Shown in pieces: positions 18,421 to 27,394 of a stretch of 64,000 bases of DNA. Source of the stretch: Limibacter armeniacum (GTDB lineage Bacteria > Bacteroidota > Bacteroidia > Cytophagales > Flammeovirgaceae); assembly GCF_036880985.1 (NCBI RefSeq), contig NZ_JBAJNO010000008.1, positions 1,612,001 to 1,676,000 on the forward strand. Reading direction: 5' to 3'. Made by a program: the position numbers and the translations under genes. The notes under the pieces were generated by a model that saw only the letters and a program-made list of their open reading frames with translations, was not told where the DNA came from and searched no databases. The first letter of the stretch is position 1. Each line of letters begins with the position of its first letter.

Positions 18421-19299
18421 ATGAAAAAATATATTCTGCTGCTTAGCTGTGCTTATGCTTTTTGGGGCTGTGACCAGGTTCAGCACATTTTTTCATCTGG
18501 TACTGAGGAAGGTGGAAAAGGCGCAACGCTTGCTAGAGTACACGATAAATACCTATATGAATCGGATGTAAATGAGATTCTTCCTGCCCGCATTTCTCAG
18601 GAAGATAGTGCCAATATTGTTGGAAGATATATCAATTCTTGGATTAATAGAGAGCTGATTCTCTCCGAAGCTGAAAAGAACCTTGTGATGGATGAGGCGG
18701 AGATGGAGAGACGTATGCAGGACTATAAGTTTCAGTTGCTGATGTATGCTTACGAGCGTAAGTACGTAGATGAGCATCTGGACACTACCGTGACTGATAC
18801 GGAGATACAGGCTTATTATGATGAGAATGAAAAGGAATTTCTCCTGAAATCAAATATTGTAAGAGGCTTGTTTCTGAAATTTCCAAAGGAAGCACCAAAG
18901 TTGGACAAAGTTCAGAAATGGATGCGTTCATCGAAGGAAGAGGATAAGGAAGAGCTTAGATCTTTGTCGTACAGTTATGCCGATTTTGCACACCTGAATG
19001 ATGAGGTTTGGCTTGACTTGGATGAACTCTTGTTCGGAACGCCATTTATGAAAAGCACTTCTGATAAGATTCAGGCATTGAAACGTAACAATTTCTGGTC
19101 TGCTGAAGATGGCAGTTATCAGTATTATTTCCTGATTGAAGAATACAAGATTATAGATCAGGTTTCTCCATTGCAATTTGTACAGGAGCAGGTGCGTGAG
19201 ATTATCATTAACCGTCGAAAACTCCAGCTTGCTAGTGAGCTTGAAAAGAAACTTTATGACCAGGCGACTATAAATAAAGACTATGAGGTATATCGTTAA
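18421..19299 (+). CDS. SurA/PrsA-like periplasmic chaperone lipoprotein
   Basis: 292 residues. The N-terminus MKKYILLLSCAYAFWGCDQ is a lipoprotein signal with lipobox AFWGC and lipid Cys17. Residues 35-120 (ATLARVHDKYLYESDVNEIL, then SWINRELILSEAEKN) follow the SurA N-terminal chaperone-domain pattern, and TDTEIQAYYDENEKEFL near 125 is the usual link to a parvulin domain, but that domain itself is poorly conserved and probably not an active isomerase. It overlaps the next gene by 17 bp, as expected for a coupled pair. In Bacteroidota, such genes sit in a row before surA and help outer-membrane proteins across the periplasm. Confidence 0.8.
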   Translation: MKKYILLLSCAYAFWGCDQVQHIFSSGTEEGGKGATLARVHDKYLYESDVNEILPARISQEDSANIVGRYINSWINRELILSEAEKNLVMDEAEMERRMQDYKFQLLMYAYERKYVDEHLDTTVTDTEIQAYYDENEKEFLLKSNIVRGLFLKFPKEAPKLDKVQKWMRSSKEEDKEELRSLSYSYADFAHLNDEVWLDLDELLFGTPFMKSTSDKIQALKRNNFWSAEDGSYQYYFLIEEYKIIDQVSPLQFVQEQVREIIINRRKLQLASELEKKLYDQATINKDYEVYR

Positions 19300-20641
19300 A
19301 GGGATATTTTTGGGATTGCTGCTGATTTTTTGTGGCAGCGTGACATTGTTGGCGCAGAAGAATGCTGTGGTTGACAAGATTGTGGCTAAAGTTGATAACC
19401 ACATCATTTTACTTTCTGATATTGAAGGAGGCTATCAGCAGATGCTGGCAAATGGACAGTATCCACCCAACACACAAGAAGCTAAGTGTGAAATCCTGAA
19501 GCAGTTGATCATGACTAAGGTAATGTATGCCAAAGCACAGATCGACTCCGTTGAGGTAGATGATGCACAAGTGGAAGCTGAGCTTGATCAGCGTATGCAG
19601 TATTTTATATTGCAGGCAGGCTCTCAGGAGAAGCTGGAGCAAACACTTGGTTCATCTGTAGCTGACCTTAAAAATGACCTGAGAGAGCAGGTAAAAGAGC
19701 AGCAGACTGTTCAGAAGATGCAACGTGATATCTTAGCTGAGGTTAAGATTACACCTGCACAGGTAAAAGAGTACTTCAATAACATCCCTGAAGACAGTAT
19801 TCCATTCCTTCCTGCCGAAGTAAAAGTAGGGCAGATCGTAATGGAGCCTGAAGTTAGTGAGTCTGAAAAAGAAAAAGTCAGAAAGAAACTGGTTGATATC
19901 AAGAAGAGAATCCAAGGTGGCGAAGACTTTGCCCTTATGGCTCAACAATATTCTGAAGACCCAGGGTCTGGCAGAAAAGGTGGAGACCTTGGTTGGCACG
20001 GTAGAGGTGAGTTAGTACCTGAATTTGAGGAAACAGCACTGACTATCGAAGAGGGAGAGATCGCAGATCCTATTGAGTCTGATTTTGGATATCACCTGAT
20101 TCAGTTGCTTGAAAGACGTGGTAACCGCTTCCATGCAAGACACATCTTGGTTCGTCCGCAATCTAACACGCAGGATATGGATAGAGCTGTTGCCAAGTTG
20201 GACAGTGTAAGAAATCTTGTGATGGGGGATAGTTTGAGTTTTCCAGAGGCTGCTCAAGAGTATTCTTCAGACCAGTTGACTCGTGCAAACGCAGGTTATT
20301 TCAAAAACCAGTCAACAGGTAGCTCTTATGTTTCTACTGAAGAGCTTGATCCAGTTGTTTTCTTTACGGTTGATACGATGAAGGTAAACAACATGACGAA
20401 GCCAATGCGCTACAGAACTGATGACGGTAAAGAAGCTGTAAGAGTAATTTATTATAAAGACTATAAAAACCCTCATTACGCTAACCTGAAGGATGATTTC
20501 CAAAAACTTTATCAGGCAACCCTGAACAGTAAGAAAAATGAGATCCTTCAAAACTGGGTGAAAAAGGCAAGAAAAGATGTCTACATTGAAATTGATGAAG
20601 ACTTTCAAGGATGCAGTTTCCTAGAGGAATTTAGGCAGTGA
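19283..20641 (+). CDS. surA: SurA-type peptidyl-prolyl cis-trans isomerase / outer-membrane protein chaperone
   Basis: 452 residues with a signal peptide (MRYIVKGIFLGLLLIFCGS, cleaved after LLAQ). The chaperone N-domain (NAVVDKIVAKVDNHIILLSDIE, with LKQLIMTKVMYAKA) spans about 25-170. The first parvulin domain at about 180-280 shows QYSEDPGSGRKGGDLGW and FGYHLIQLL; the second starts at RFHARHILVRP and runs to about 385. It escorts unfolded barrel proteins to the BAM machinery in the periplasm. Downstream of the lipoprotein chaperone, with a terminator right after; moxR follows after 290 bp, an order I know to be common in Bacteroidota. Confidence 0.95.
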   Translation: MRYIVKGIFLGLLLIFCGSVTLLAQKNAVVDKIVAKVDNHIILLSDIEGGYQQMLANGQYPPNTQEAKCEILKQLIMTKVMYAKAQIDSVEVDDAQVEAELDQRMQYFILQAGSQEKLEQTLGSSVADLKNDLREQVKEQQTVQKMQRDILAEVKITPAQVKEYFNNIPEDSIPFLPAEVKVGQIVMEPEVSESEKEKVRKKLVDIKKRIQGGEDFALMAQQYSEDPGSGRKGGDLGWHGRGELVPEFEETALTIEEGEIADPIESDFGYHLIQLLERRGNRFHARHILVRPQSNTQDMDRAVAKLDSVRNLVMGDSLSFPEAAQEYSSDQLTRANAGYFKNQSTGSSYVSTEELDPVVFFTVDTMKVNNMTKPMRYRTDDGKEAVRVIYYKDYKNPHYANLKDDFQKLYQATLNSKKNEILQNWVKKARKDVYIEIDEDFQGCSFLEEFRQ

Positions 20642-20660
20642 TACTACTGTTTGTTAGTCG

Positions 20661-20697
20661 AAAAAAAATCCATCTTGTAATAAGGTGGATTTTTTTT
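20661..20697 (+). terminator. terminator after surA
   Basis: AAAAAATCCATCTT pairs with AAGGTGGATTTTTT (one wobble pair), loop of about 5 nt, and T-run. Confidence 0.9.
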
Positions 20698-20928
20698 GTC
20701 TTAAAGCTGTAAATCCTATAATTTGATAGTATTAATTCCAGTTGTGTCAAATATTGTACTTTGGTAATATTTAAAGTGAAATTGAACCGATAGTGTATGG
20801 TTTGATACGGCTTTTTGGAGATCAGAACCCTTTATTATCCTGTTGCAAATTTTAATCTGCAAAGGTTTCAAGGCTTCTTATCACGATTTTGAAATTTGTT
20901 CAGGTGAACTAGAACCAGTCATAAACAT

Positions 20929-21897
20929 ATGTCAGTACATTTTCAATCAGACAAAGAAGCAGCTGATGCGCTGCATGCCTCCTACAAAAGATTAAGAGAA
21001 GAGATCGGAAAGGTGATTGTAGGTCAGGACGAAACAGTCAAGTTAGTCTTGACATCCATCTTTTGCCAAGGTCACTCCCTGCTTGAAGGAGTTCCAGGGC
21101 TTGCGAAAACCCTGTTGATTCAAACTGTATCATCAGTGTTAGACATGGAGTTCAATAGAATCCAGTTTACACCTGACTTGATGCCTTCTGATATTCTTGG
21201 TGCGGAAACTATGGATAAGGATAGGCATTTTCACTTTGTGAAAGGTCCTATATTCTCCAATATTGTCTTGGCTGATGAAATCAACCGTACACCGCCAAAA
21301 ACACAGTCAGCCCTGCTTGAAGCCATGCAGGAGTATTCTGTGACTATTGCCAATAAACACTTTGAGCTGCCTAAGCCGTTTTTTGTGTTGGCTACTCAAA
21401 ACCCGATTGAGCAGGAAGGTACATATCCACTGCCTGAAGCGCAGCTTGACCGTTTTATCTTTAACATTACTCTTGATTATCCATCTTATCAGGATGAGGT
21501 CAACATTGTCAAGAATACAACTACAGATGTACGAGTTAAGCCTGATAAGGTACTGGGCAAAGAGGAGATTATCTATTTCCAGAACTTGGTAAGAAAGGTA
21601 CCAATTGCTGACAATGTAGTAGAATATGCCGTGAAGCTGGTTGGTAAGACTCGTCCAAACTCTGAACATGCTTCGGATTTCTCAAACAAGTACCTTGATT
21701 GGGGGGCAGGTCCAAGAGCATCGCAGTTTTTGGTGTTAGCAGCAAAATGTAATGCACTGCTAAATGGCAAGTATTCTCCAGATATTGAGGATGTACAGGA
21801 AACAGCAACAGCTATCTTAAGACACAGAATTGTCAGGAACTTTAAGGCTGAAGCGGAAGGTATTTCAATAGAGGAAGTAGTGAAAAGGCTAATGTAG
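20929..21897 (+). CDS. MoxR-family AAA+ ATPase
   Basis: 322 residues, normal length. Walker A GVPGLAKT at 54-61, Walker B IVLADEINR with Asp116 and Glu117, sensor region ATQNPIEQEGTYPLPEAQLDRF, and arginine-finger region DWGAGPRASQFL. MoxR ATPases act as chaperones that help assemble or activate partner proteins, often with VWA-domain partners such as BatA/B or DUF58 proteins. None of those partners follows here: the next gene is on the opposite strand beyond a perfect terminator, so this copy stands alone. ATG at 20929. Confidence 0.95.
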   Translation: MSVHFQSDKEAADALHASYKRLREEIGKVIVGQDETVKLVLTSIFCQGHSLLEGVPGLAKTLLIQTVSSVLDMEFNRIQFTPDLMPSDILGAETMDKDRHFHFVKGPIFSNIVLADEINRTPPKTQSALLEAMQEYSVTIANKHFELPKPFFVLATQNPIEQEGTYPLPEAQLDRFIFNITLDYPSYQDEVNIVKNTTTDVRVKPDKVLGKEEIIYFQNLVRKVPIADNVVEYAVKLVGKTRPNSEHASDFSNKYLDWGAGPRASQFLVLAAKCNALLNGKYSPDIEDVQETATAILRHRIVRNFKAEAEGISIEEVVKRLM

Positions 21898-21916
21898 CCT
21901 ATAATAGACATATAAA

Positions 21917-21960
21917 AGAAAAGCACTTTAGATTACATTTCTAAAGTGCTTTTCTGTTTT
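21917..21960. terminator. bidirectional terminator between moxR and cmk
   Basis: 15-bp perfect stem AGAAAAGCACTTTAG (21917-21931) with its complement at 21941-21955 and a 9-nt loop. The T-run on the + strand runs into the cmk stop codon. Confidence 0.9.
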
Positions 21961-22643
21961 TATTGAGCTTCTGCTACTTCCTTAGCCAACTGATAGATAA
22001 TATCAATTTGCTCTTCAATAGTGGTGTTGGTAGTGTCAACAATTCTAGCGTCTTGCGCGACTTTCAAAGGACCTTCTTTTCGAGTTGAGTCAAGGTGATC
22101 TCTGTTCTTTAAGTCTTCTAATACGTCCTCAAAGTTCACCTGCTCTCCTTTTGACTCGAGCTCTATCTGTCTTCTTTTAGCCCTAACTTCCACATCCGAA
22201 GTCATAAATACTTTCAGTTCAGCATTAGGGAATACGACAGTGCCGATGTCTCTACCATCCATGACGATGCCTTTTTCAGTACCCATTTTCTGCTGCTGAT
22301 CTACAAGGAAGTGTCTTACTTCAGGAATAGAAGCGACATCACTCACCTTGGAAGTAATCTCCATTGTACGGATTTTGCTTTCAGCAGATTCACCATTCAG
22401 GTAGATTTCAATATTCCCAGTCACATCATTTATAGCAAACCTCAATGAAATTTCACCCAGTGCTTTCTTTACTTCCGTTATATCTTGAATATCAATTTTA
22501 TTCTCCAGAATGTAATAAGTTGTAGCACGGTACATAGCACCAGTATCAATGTAAATGTAGTTCATCTTGCGTGCTACAGCTTTAGCCGTGGTACTTTTGC
22601 CACATCCTGCATGGCCATCAATGGCAATTATTATTTTTTTCAT
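21960..22643 (-). CDS. cmk: cytidylate kinase
   Basis: 227 residues. Phosphorylates CMP and dCMP for nucleotide synthesis. P-loop DGHAGCGKSTTAKAVA at 9-24, substrate region YIDTGAMYRATTYY, the motif VMDGRDIGTVVFPNAELKVF, and the lid RRQIELESKG. All canonical. Cmk genes in Bacteroidota often neighbour lytB/ispH; that gene is not here. A promoter element (TATCTTTG on the minus strand) lies 55 bp upstream. Confidence 0.96.
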   Translation of the reverse strand: MKKIIIAIDGHAGCGKSTTAKAVARKMNYIYIDTGAMYRATTYYILENKIDIQDITEVKKALGEISLRFAINDVTGNIEIYLNGESAESKIRTMEITSKVSDVASIPEVRHFLVDQQQKMGTEKGIVMDGRDIGTVVFPNAELKVFMTSDVEVRAKRRQIELESKGEQVNFEDVLEDLKNRDHLDSTRKEGPLKVAQDARIVDTTNTTIEEQIDIIYQLAKEVAEAQ

Positions 22644-22697
22644 CTTAAATCAAGTTCTAAATGTAATTGTAGCTTTGGTTTAAAAGGGATAGGCGGG

Positions 22698-22705
22698 CAA
22701 AGATA
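22698..22705 (-). promoter_or_regulatory. -7 promoter element of cmk
   Basis: TATCTTTG on the minus strand matches TAnnTTTG, 55 bp before the cmk ATG. No -33 box at the usual distance. Confidence 0.5.
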
Positions 22706-22754
22706 AGGAAAACAATGAAGATATTGGAGTCGAAAATTCAACGCTGAAAAGGTA

Positions 22755-22789
22755 AGAGATCACTACAAGCTGGGTGATCTCTTTTTTTG
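22755..22789. terminator. hairpin downstream of the Mpo1-like gene
   Basis: AGAGATCAC pairs with GTGATCTCT around 10 nt. The clear T-run is on the + strand; on the minus strand, where the gene is, the tail is only TTACCTTTTC. Confidence 0.6.
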
Positions 22790-22794
22790 AAAGG

Positions 22795-23289
22795 CTAATA
22801 TTTGATACCTATTTTAGCGAACAAGAAACTCATCACCCAAGCAGGCCCTACCAACAGAAACTGTAAATCTTTCAGGAATGAAGGTTTTTTGCCCTCAACC
22901 TTATGGCCATAAAATTGGAATATCCATGAAACAATGAATATCACTAATGAAACCTGCCAAAGTGGGGCAAAAGTGGCTATATAGTGACAGCCTACGATGG
23001 AAACAGCAGATAGGATTGCCATGCCTATTGTAATAACCAATGAGAGTCTCATGTAAAACAGGATCAGTATCAATATGCTGAAAAGTGTCGCAAAATGTGC
23101 ATATGGCAGTAGTTCAGGCATAGAAGTAGGTACAAGCCCCTTTAGGAAATCAGCAGGAATAGAAGCAACTAAACCCACAATGCTGAAGTAAATGAGTGGT
23201 ACTGCTAAAAAGTGTATGGCTTTATTCAGACTGTTTTGGTGGCTTTCACCGTACTCGCTAAAAAGTTTATCAATCTTTCTCATAGTCAT
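22795..23289 (-). CDS. Mpo1-like (DUF962) membrane protein
   Basis: 164 residues with four hydrophobic helices. The family signature is present: HFLAVPLIYFSIVG near residue 27, and FQFYGHKVEGKKPSFLKDLQ near 125-145, with the conserved His residues on the cytoplasmic side. The yeast member Mpo1 is an Fe(II)-dependent dioxygenase in alpha-oxidation of 2-hydroxy fatty acids. A comparable role in a sphingolipid- or hydroxy-fatty-acid-containing Bacteroidota membrane is plausible but inferred. Two in-frame ATGs (23289 and 23283). Confidence 0.85.
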   Translation of the reverse strand: MTMRKIDKLFSEYGESHQNSLNKAIHFLAVPLIYFSIVGLVASIPADFLKGLVPTSMPELLPYAHFATLFSILILILFYMRLSLVITIGMAILSAVSIVGCHYIATFAPLWQVSLVIFIVSWIFQFYGHKVEGKKPSFLKDLQFLLVGPAWVMSFLFAKIGIKY

Positions 23290-23406
23290 TGTTTAGATAG
23301 GTTATGGAATAGTTGTCATTATTACGTGTATTAATGTAAATATTTCAACATTACTTTCCATCATGATTGGTGAGAAATTATTCACTCAATATTGATATTC
23401 AGACAC

Positions 23407-23434
23407 AAAAAAAACCGACTCTATTGAGTGTCGG
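23407..23434 (-). terminator. terminator after nagA
   Basis: On the minus strand CCGACACT and AGAGTCGG form a stem with one mismatch, 4-nt loop, followed by eight T. Confidence 0.75.
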
Positions 23435-23487
23435 CTTTTCCAGCTCCAAAATATTCAACAAATCATGTCTATCGCAATTACTAATCT

Positions 23488-24645
23488 TTATACGCTTACT
23501 GCTGCCAGGTCGTACTTTATTTTTCCGTCTACAAAAGTTTTTACTATCTCAAAGTCATTGTCTAGCAAGACAATGTCTGCTTTATATCCAGCTTCTAGTT
23601 TTCCAACATTTTCAAGGCCTAGACTCTGTGCCTGATTCCATCCTGTGGTCATAACCAGTTTCTCCAATGGGATATTAGTTAGCTGGTAAACGTTTCTTAG
23701 TCCTTCGTTAAACTTTAAGGTGCTACCAGCCAAGCTACCTGATTGAAGTCTAGCCTCTCCATTCGTCACTGTCACATCTAATCCGCCAATATCATATCTA
23801 CCATCGTCCAACCATGCGGCTTCCATTGAGTCTGTAATCAGCATAAGGTTTTCAATTTTCTGTACTTTGAAAATCAGCTGAATCATATCAGGGCAAAGGT
23901 GAATCTTGTCACAAATAAGCTCTAGCTTGAGTTCATTGTCCATCAACCCAGCGCCAACCAAACCAATCTCACGGTGGTGCAGTGGCGTCATTTGGTTACA
24001 GAAGTGTGTCAGGTGTCTAAGGCCATTGCGTTTAGCCATCTTCAGCTCCTTGAAAGTAGCTTCAGTATGGGCTGCAGAGCACATGATTCCAAGATCAGTA
24101 GCCTCCTTCACAAACTCCATAGCACCTTCTTTCTCAACAGCTAATGATACAACTGCTACATCATACAAATCGTTGAGTTCCTTGATCTCAGCACTGTTGG
24201 GTAACCTGATGAAATCAGGGTTTTGGGCTCCTGCACACTTTTCATTAATGTAAGGGCCTTCAATATGTACTGCCGGTACCTTCGCATATTCGGGCTTTCG
24301 GGCATATTTAGCGACCGCTTTCATGGCCGCTTTCAAATCTTCCTGAGGGGCAGTAAGGGTAGTAGGTAAAAATGAGGTAACCCCTTCTTGTACCTTGGCT
24401 CTTGCATGTATGGCAATTGCCTCACTGTCTCCATGCATTACATCAGCACCTAAGGCACCGTGTGTATGTATATCAATAAACCCAGGCATGGCCATCAAAC
24501 CTGTTCCATCAATCACCTCCGTTACATACGGTATGTCTTTTCCTGGACGATAGACCTTGATGATTTGGTCTCCGTCAATCAGGATAGAAGCTTCCGTAAT
24601 ATATAGGTCCGGTGATACGACAGTTACATTGTTGATCAGTTTCAT
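23488..24645 (-). CDS. nagA: N-acetylglucosamine-6-phosphate deacetylase
   Basis: 385 residues, amidohydrolase superfamily. Removes the acetyl group of GlcNAc-6-P in amino-sugar or peptidoglycan recycling. Metal-site His60 and His62 in FIDIHTHGALG, the Glu in HIEGPYINEKCAGAQ, His in SAAHTEA and HLTHFCNQMTP, and the catalytic Asp in LMLITDSMEAAW. All expected residues are seen. No nagB or transporter is next to it. ATG at 24645. Confidence 0.95.
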   Translation of the reverse strand: MKLINNVTVVSPDLYITEASILIDGDQIIKVYRPGKDIPYVTEVIDGTGLMAMPGFIDIHTHGALGADVMHGDSEAIAIHARAKVQEGVTSFLPTTLTAPQEDLKAAMKAVAKYARKPEYAKVPAVHIEGPYINEKCAGAQNPDFIRLPNSAEIKELNDLYDVAVVSLAVEKEGAMEFVKEATDLGIMCSAAHTEATFKELKMAKRNGLRHLTHFCNQMTPLHHREIGLVGAGLMDNELKLELICDKIHLCPDMIQLIFKVQKIENLMLITDSMEAAWLDDGRYDIGGLDVTVTNGEARLQSGSLAGSTLKFNEGLRNVYQLTNIPLEKLVMTTGWNQAQSLGLENVGKLEAGYKADIVLLDNDFEIVKTFVDGKIKYDLAAVSV

Positions 24646-25124
24646 TATTTGCTTGGATTTAATTGCGAATAATCATTTGTGATTGCTATTTGATACTAAT
24701 TAAGTGAAAATAAAGGGAGCATGGTTTCACTGAAAATGGTGAGTTTTTGTTTTTGGAATGTAAAATACCTGAAAGCAGTGAGTAGGGGTTTTGCTTTATG
24801 TGGCTGAAAAAAGTGAAGGTGAATCACCAATAATTATGAAGCATTGAAAATTTGTGTTTTTTTAAGTCAAATTGTGGTGTAGAACATCAGAACAGAATTA
24901 GTAATAAAACTCATGTGAATTTGACTAAATCAGGTTGGGTGGTTAAGTATTATTATCCCGTAAAAATTGTAAACACCTTGAACCCGAAGGTATCTTTAAT
25001 TTTAACCCTACCCATATTGATTTCATGTCAAACTTAAATCAAAAGAACTCTCACAATTGTTTTACATAAGGTAGTTTGACAAATATCCGTACAAGCGGTA
25101 TTTACATTTTTAGCATTGCTGATT
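24646..25124. other. 479-bp divergent intergenic region
   Basis: Between nagA and the TPR sensor kinase. A TACATTTT near-match to the -7 element at 25103-25110 with TTTG at 25075 (spacer 24, longer than usual) may be the kinase promoter. A 61-codon open frame at 24852-25037 has no domain and no start context, so I do not call it. Confidence 0.5.
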
Positions 25125-27356
25125 ATGAAACAGGCACTCTTGCTATTATTGCTTTCCTTGTTTACCCTAGGAACAGTGATAGCTCAATCACCCAAAATAG
25201 ATAGTCTGAAAGATCAACTTGTTGAAAGGAATGATCCAGACAAAATTGAAATTTATGTAGAAATGGCTTGGCTTAGCCGAGACATAGCACCAGGTGCTAC
25301 AGTTGAGTATGGTGAAAAGGCTTTAGACCTTGCTAGCAATACAGGCAACCTTGAGCTAATACCCAAAATCCTCAACTTTATAGGGATTGGTTACAGAAAC
25401 CAAGGTAACTACCCAATGGCATTGCAAAGTCACCGAGAGAGCTTGTTACAGGCAGAAGAAGTGGGGAACAAGGTACAAGCAGGGTATGCCTATATTAATA
25501 TTGCCAACCTTTATTTCTTTCAGGGAAATAATCTTAAAACGCTTGAAAACTTAGCCGAAGCCCTGGAAGTATCTGAAGAATCCGGAGACAAGCGCTTGAT
25601 GTCATACTGTACACAAAACCTAGGAAATGTCTACTTAGAAGAAGGAGACTACGGAACGGCTCTCAAGTATCAGCATCAGACATTAAAACTACGTGAAGAA
25701 CTGGCAGATGAAGAGGGGATTGTCTCTGCTATGTACAGTATTGGTGATGTTTACTTGAAAAGAGGGGATTTGGACCGTGCCTTGGATTATTATCACAGTG
25801 GTATAGAAAAGGCTCAGGCGATTCATTATCCTATTATGGAGTATATGCTTTACCAGTCGATTGGTAAGGCCTACGTCATGATGCAAAGCGATGATACTAA
25901 TCAAAAAGCACTAGCGTACTTATTGAAAGCCAAGGAAGGCTTTGCTTCTTTTGGTCGATCTGAGAAGGGACCTGATCTCTATGCTGATATTGCTGAAGTG
26001 CTAAAGAAAGAAGGTGAAGTGGATGAGGCAACCAAGTATGCACATGAAGGATTGCTGAATGCAAAACTTATAGGGCAACGGTCTGTAGAGCGTCGACTGA
26101 TGGGAATGTTGGCAGCGCTCTATGAGGAGCAAGGAGATACCGCCAAAGCGCTTACATACCTGAATAATTATGTAACCTTGGATAAGGAGTTGGATAACCG
26201 AGAGCAGATCAGTAAGCAGAATAGGTTACAAACCAATATGGCGCTTACAGAAAAGGAAAGAGAGATAATACGGCTTGAAAGTAAAAACAGTCGTGTATTG
26301 TCTGAGCTGAAAGCTCAGCAACTGATCCTATTACTGTTGGGGCTAGGATTGGTAACGTTGACGCTATTTGGTATTTACATTTTTCGATCTAGGAAAAGAA
26401 CCGAGGAGTTCAATGCTCGATTGGTTTTACAGAATAGACAGATTGAAAGTCAAAAGAGTCATATCGCCGAGGTCAATACTGAATTGGAAAAGAAATACAG
26501 TGAACTGAAGACTACGATGGGGCGACTGAAAACAGCCCATAAACAACTATTGGAGGCAGAGAAGATGGTATTGTTAGGACAGTTGACTGAAAATATTACC
26601 CATGAGGTAATGGTGCCGGTCAACTTTATAGCCGAAAAATTGCCTCCTTTAAGACAAGATATCCAACATGTAATTGCACTCTTGGCCATGTACAAGGAGC
26701 TGACTCCTCAAAATGCAGCGGAGATTTTGAAACGTATTCATGAAATGGAGCAATCCATGGACCTTAACTACTCGATTGATGAGATTGACCAGTTGATTGA
26801 AGGAATCGAAAAAGGAACCATCAGGACTCAGGAGATCGTCAATGGGTTGGGGAGCTACACCAAGATGGATAACCTCAAATGGAAGGATGCTGATGTGCAT
26901 GATATAATAGTAGCAACATTGAGACTGCTAAGAAGGAGAAGCCATGAGCATATTCCAGTAATCAAGCATTTTGCCTCTGATTTGCCACTTTTACGTTGTA
27001 TACCAGGAAAAGTCAGTCAGGTGATGATGAATATCGTGGACAATGCTTATCAGGCCTTGGAAGGAAAGCAGGATGGGAAAATAGAGATATTTACAGGACT
27101 AGTAGAAGGCACCCATGAAGGTGAAGATGACTTTATCTATATCAGGATAAAGGATAATGGTGTCGGCATGTCAGAATATACCCAAAAGCACTTGTTTGAG
27201 CCATTTTACTCCACAAAAGAGATTGGAAAAGGCGTTGGATTGGGGTTAGCGATCTCTTATGGGATTATTGAAGAGCATCATGGCAAAGTGAAAGTGTCCT
27301 CTCATCAAGGAGTTGGTACCGAGATTACCATCTATTTTCCGGTTTCAGGTGAATAA
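25125..27356 (+). CDS. TPR-repeat sensor histidine kinase with variant H-box
   Basis: 743 residues from ATG 25125 (the frame opens at a TTG nine bases earlier). Signal peptide MKQALLLLLLSLFTLGTVIAQ; then six or so TPR repeats in the periplasm (for example MALQSHRESLLQAEEVGN, ALKYQHQTLKLREELADEEG, ALDYYHSGIEKAQ) to about residue 370; one transmembrane helix at about 397-417; a coiled coil; then the kinase core. The H-box reads GQLTENITHEVMVPVNF: His493 is kept but the N-N-P motif is M-V-P. N-box MMNIVDNAYQALE and G-boxes DNGVGM, GVGLGLAISYG are normal. Typical Bacteroidota TPR-kinase layout; the signal and partner regulator are unknown. Confidence 0.9.
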   Translation: MKQALLLLLLSLFTLGTVIAQSPKIDSLKDQLVERNDPDKIEIYVEMAWLSRDIAPGATVEYGEKALDLASNTGNLELIPKILNFIGIGYRNQGNYPMALQSHRESLLQAEEVGNKVQAGYAYINIANLYFFQGNNLKTLENLAEALEVSEESGDKRLMSYCTQNLGNVYLEEGDYGTALKYQHQTLKLREELADEEGIVSAMYSIGDVYLKRGDLDRALDYYHSGIEKAQAIHYPIMEYMLYQSIGKAYVMMQSDDTNQKALAYLLKAKEGFASFGRSEKGPDLYADIAEVLKKEGEVDEATKYAHEGLLNAKLIGQRSVERRLMGMLAALYEEQGDTAKALTYLNNYVTLDKELDNREQISKQNRLQTNMALTEKEREIIRLESKNSRVLSELKAQQLILLLLGLGLVTLTLFGIYIFRSRKRTEEFNARLVLQNRQIESQKSHIAEVNTELEKKYSELKTTMGRLKTAHKQLLEAEKMVLLGQLTENITHEVMVPVNFIAEKLPPLRQDIQHVIALLAMYKELTPQNAAEILKRIHEMEQSMDLNYSIDEIDQLIEGIEKGTIRTQEIVNGLGSYTKMDNLKWKDADVHDIIVATLRLLRRRSHEHIPVIKHFASDLPLLRCIPGKVSQVMMNIVDNAYQALEGKQDGKIEIFTGLVEGTHEGEDDFIYIRIKDNGVGMSEYTQKHLFEPFYSTKEIGKGVGLGLAISYGIIEEHHGKVKVSSHQGVGTEITIYFPVSGE

Positions 27357-27388
27357 CAGAAATCCCTCATGAATTGAGGGATTTCTGT
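27356..27388. terminator. bidirectional terminator between TPR kinase and sirtuin
   Basis: ACAGAAATCCCTCA pairs perfectly with its complement around TGAAT. The stem starts at the last base of the kinase stop codon. Confidence 0.8.
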
Positions 27389-27394
27389 TGTATA

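Noticed and set aside
24852-25037. 61-codon ORF in the nagA / TPR-kinase gap
   Set aside because: No domain, poor start context, and composition like the surrounding AT-rich spacer.
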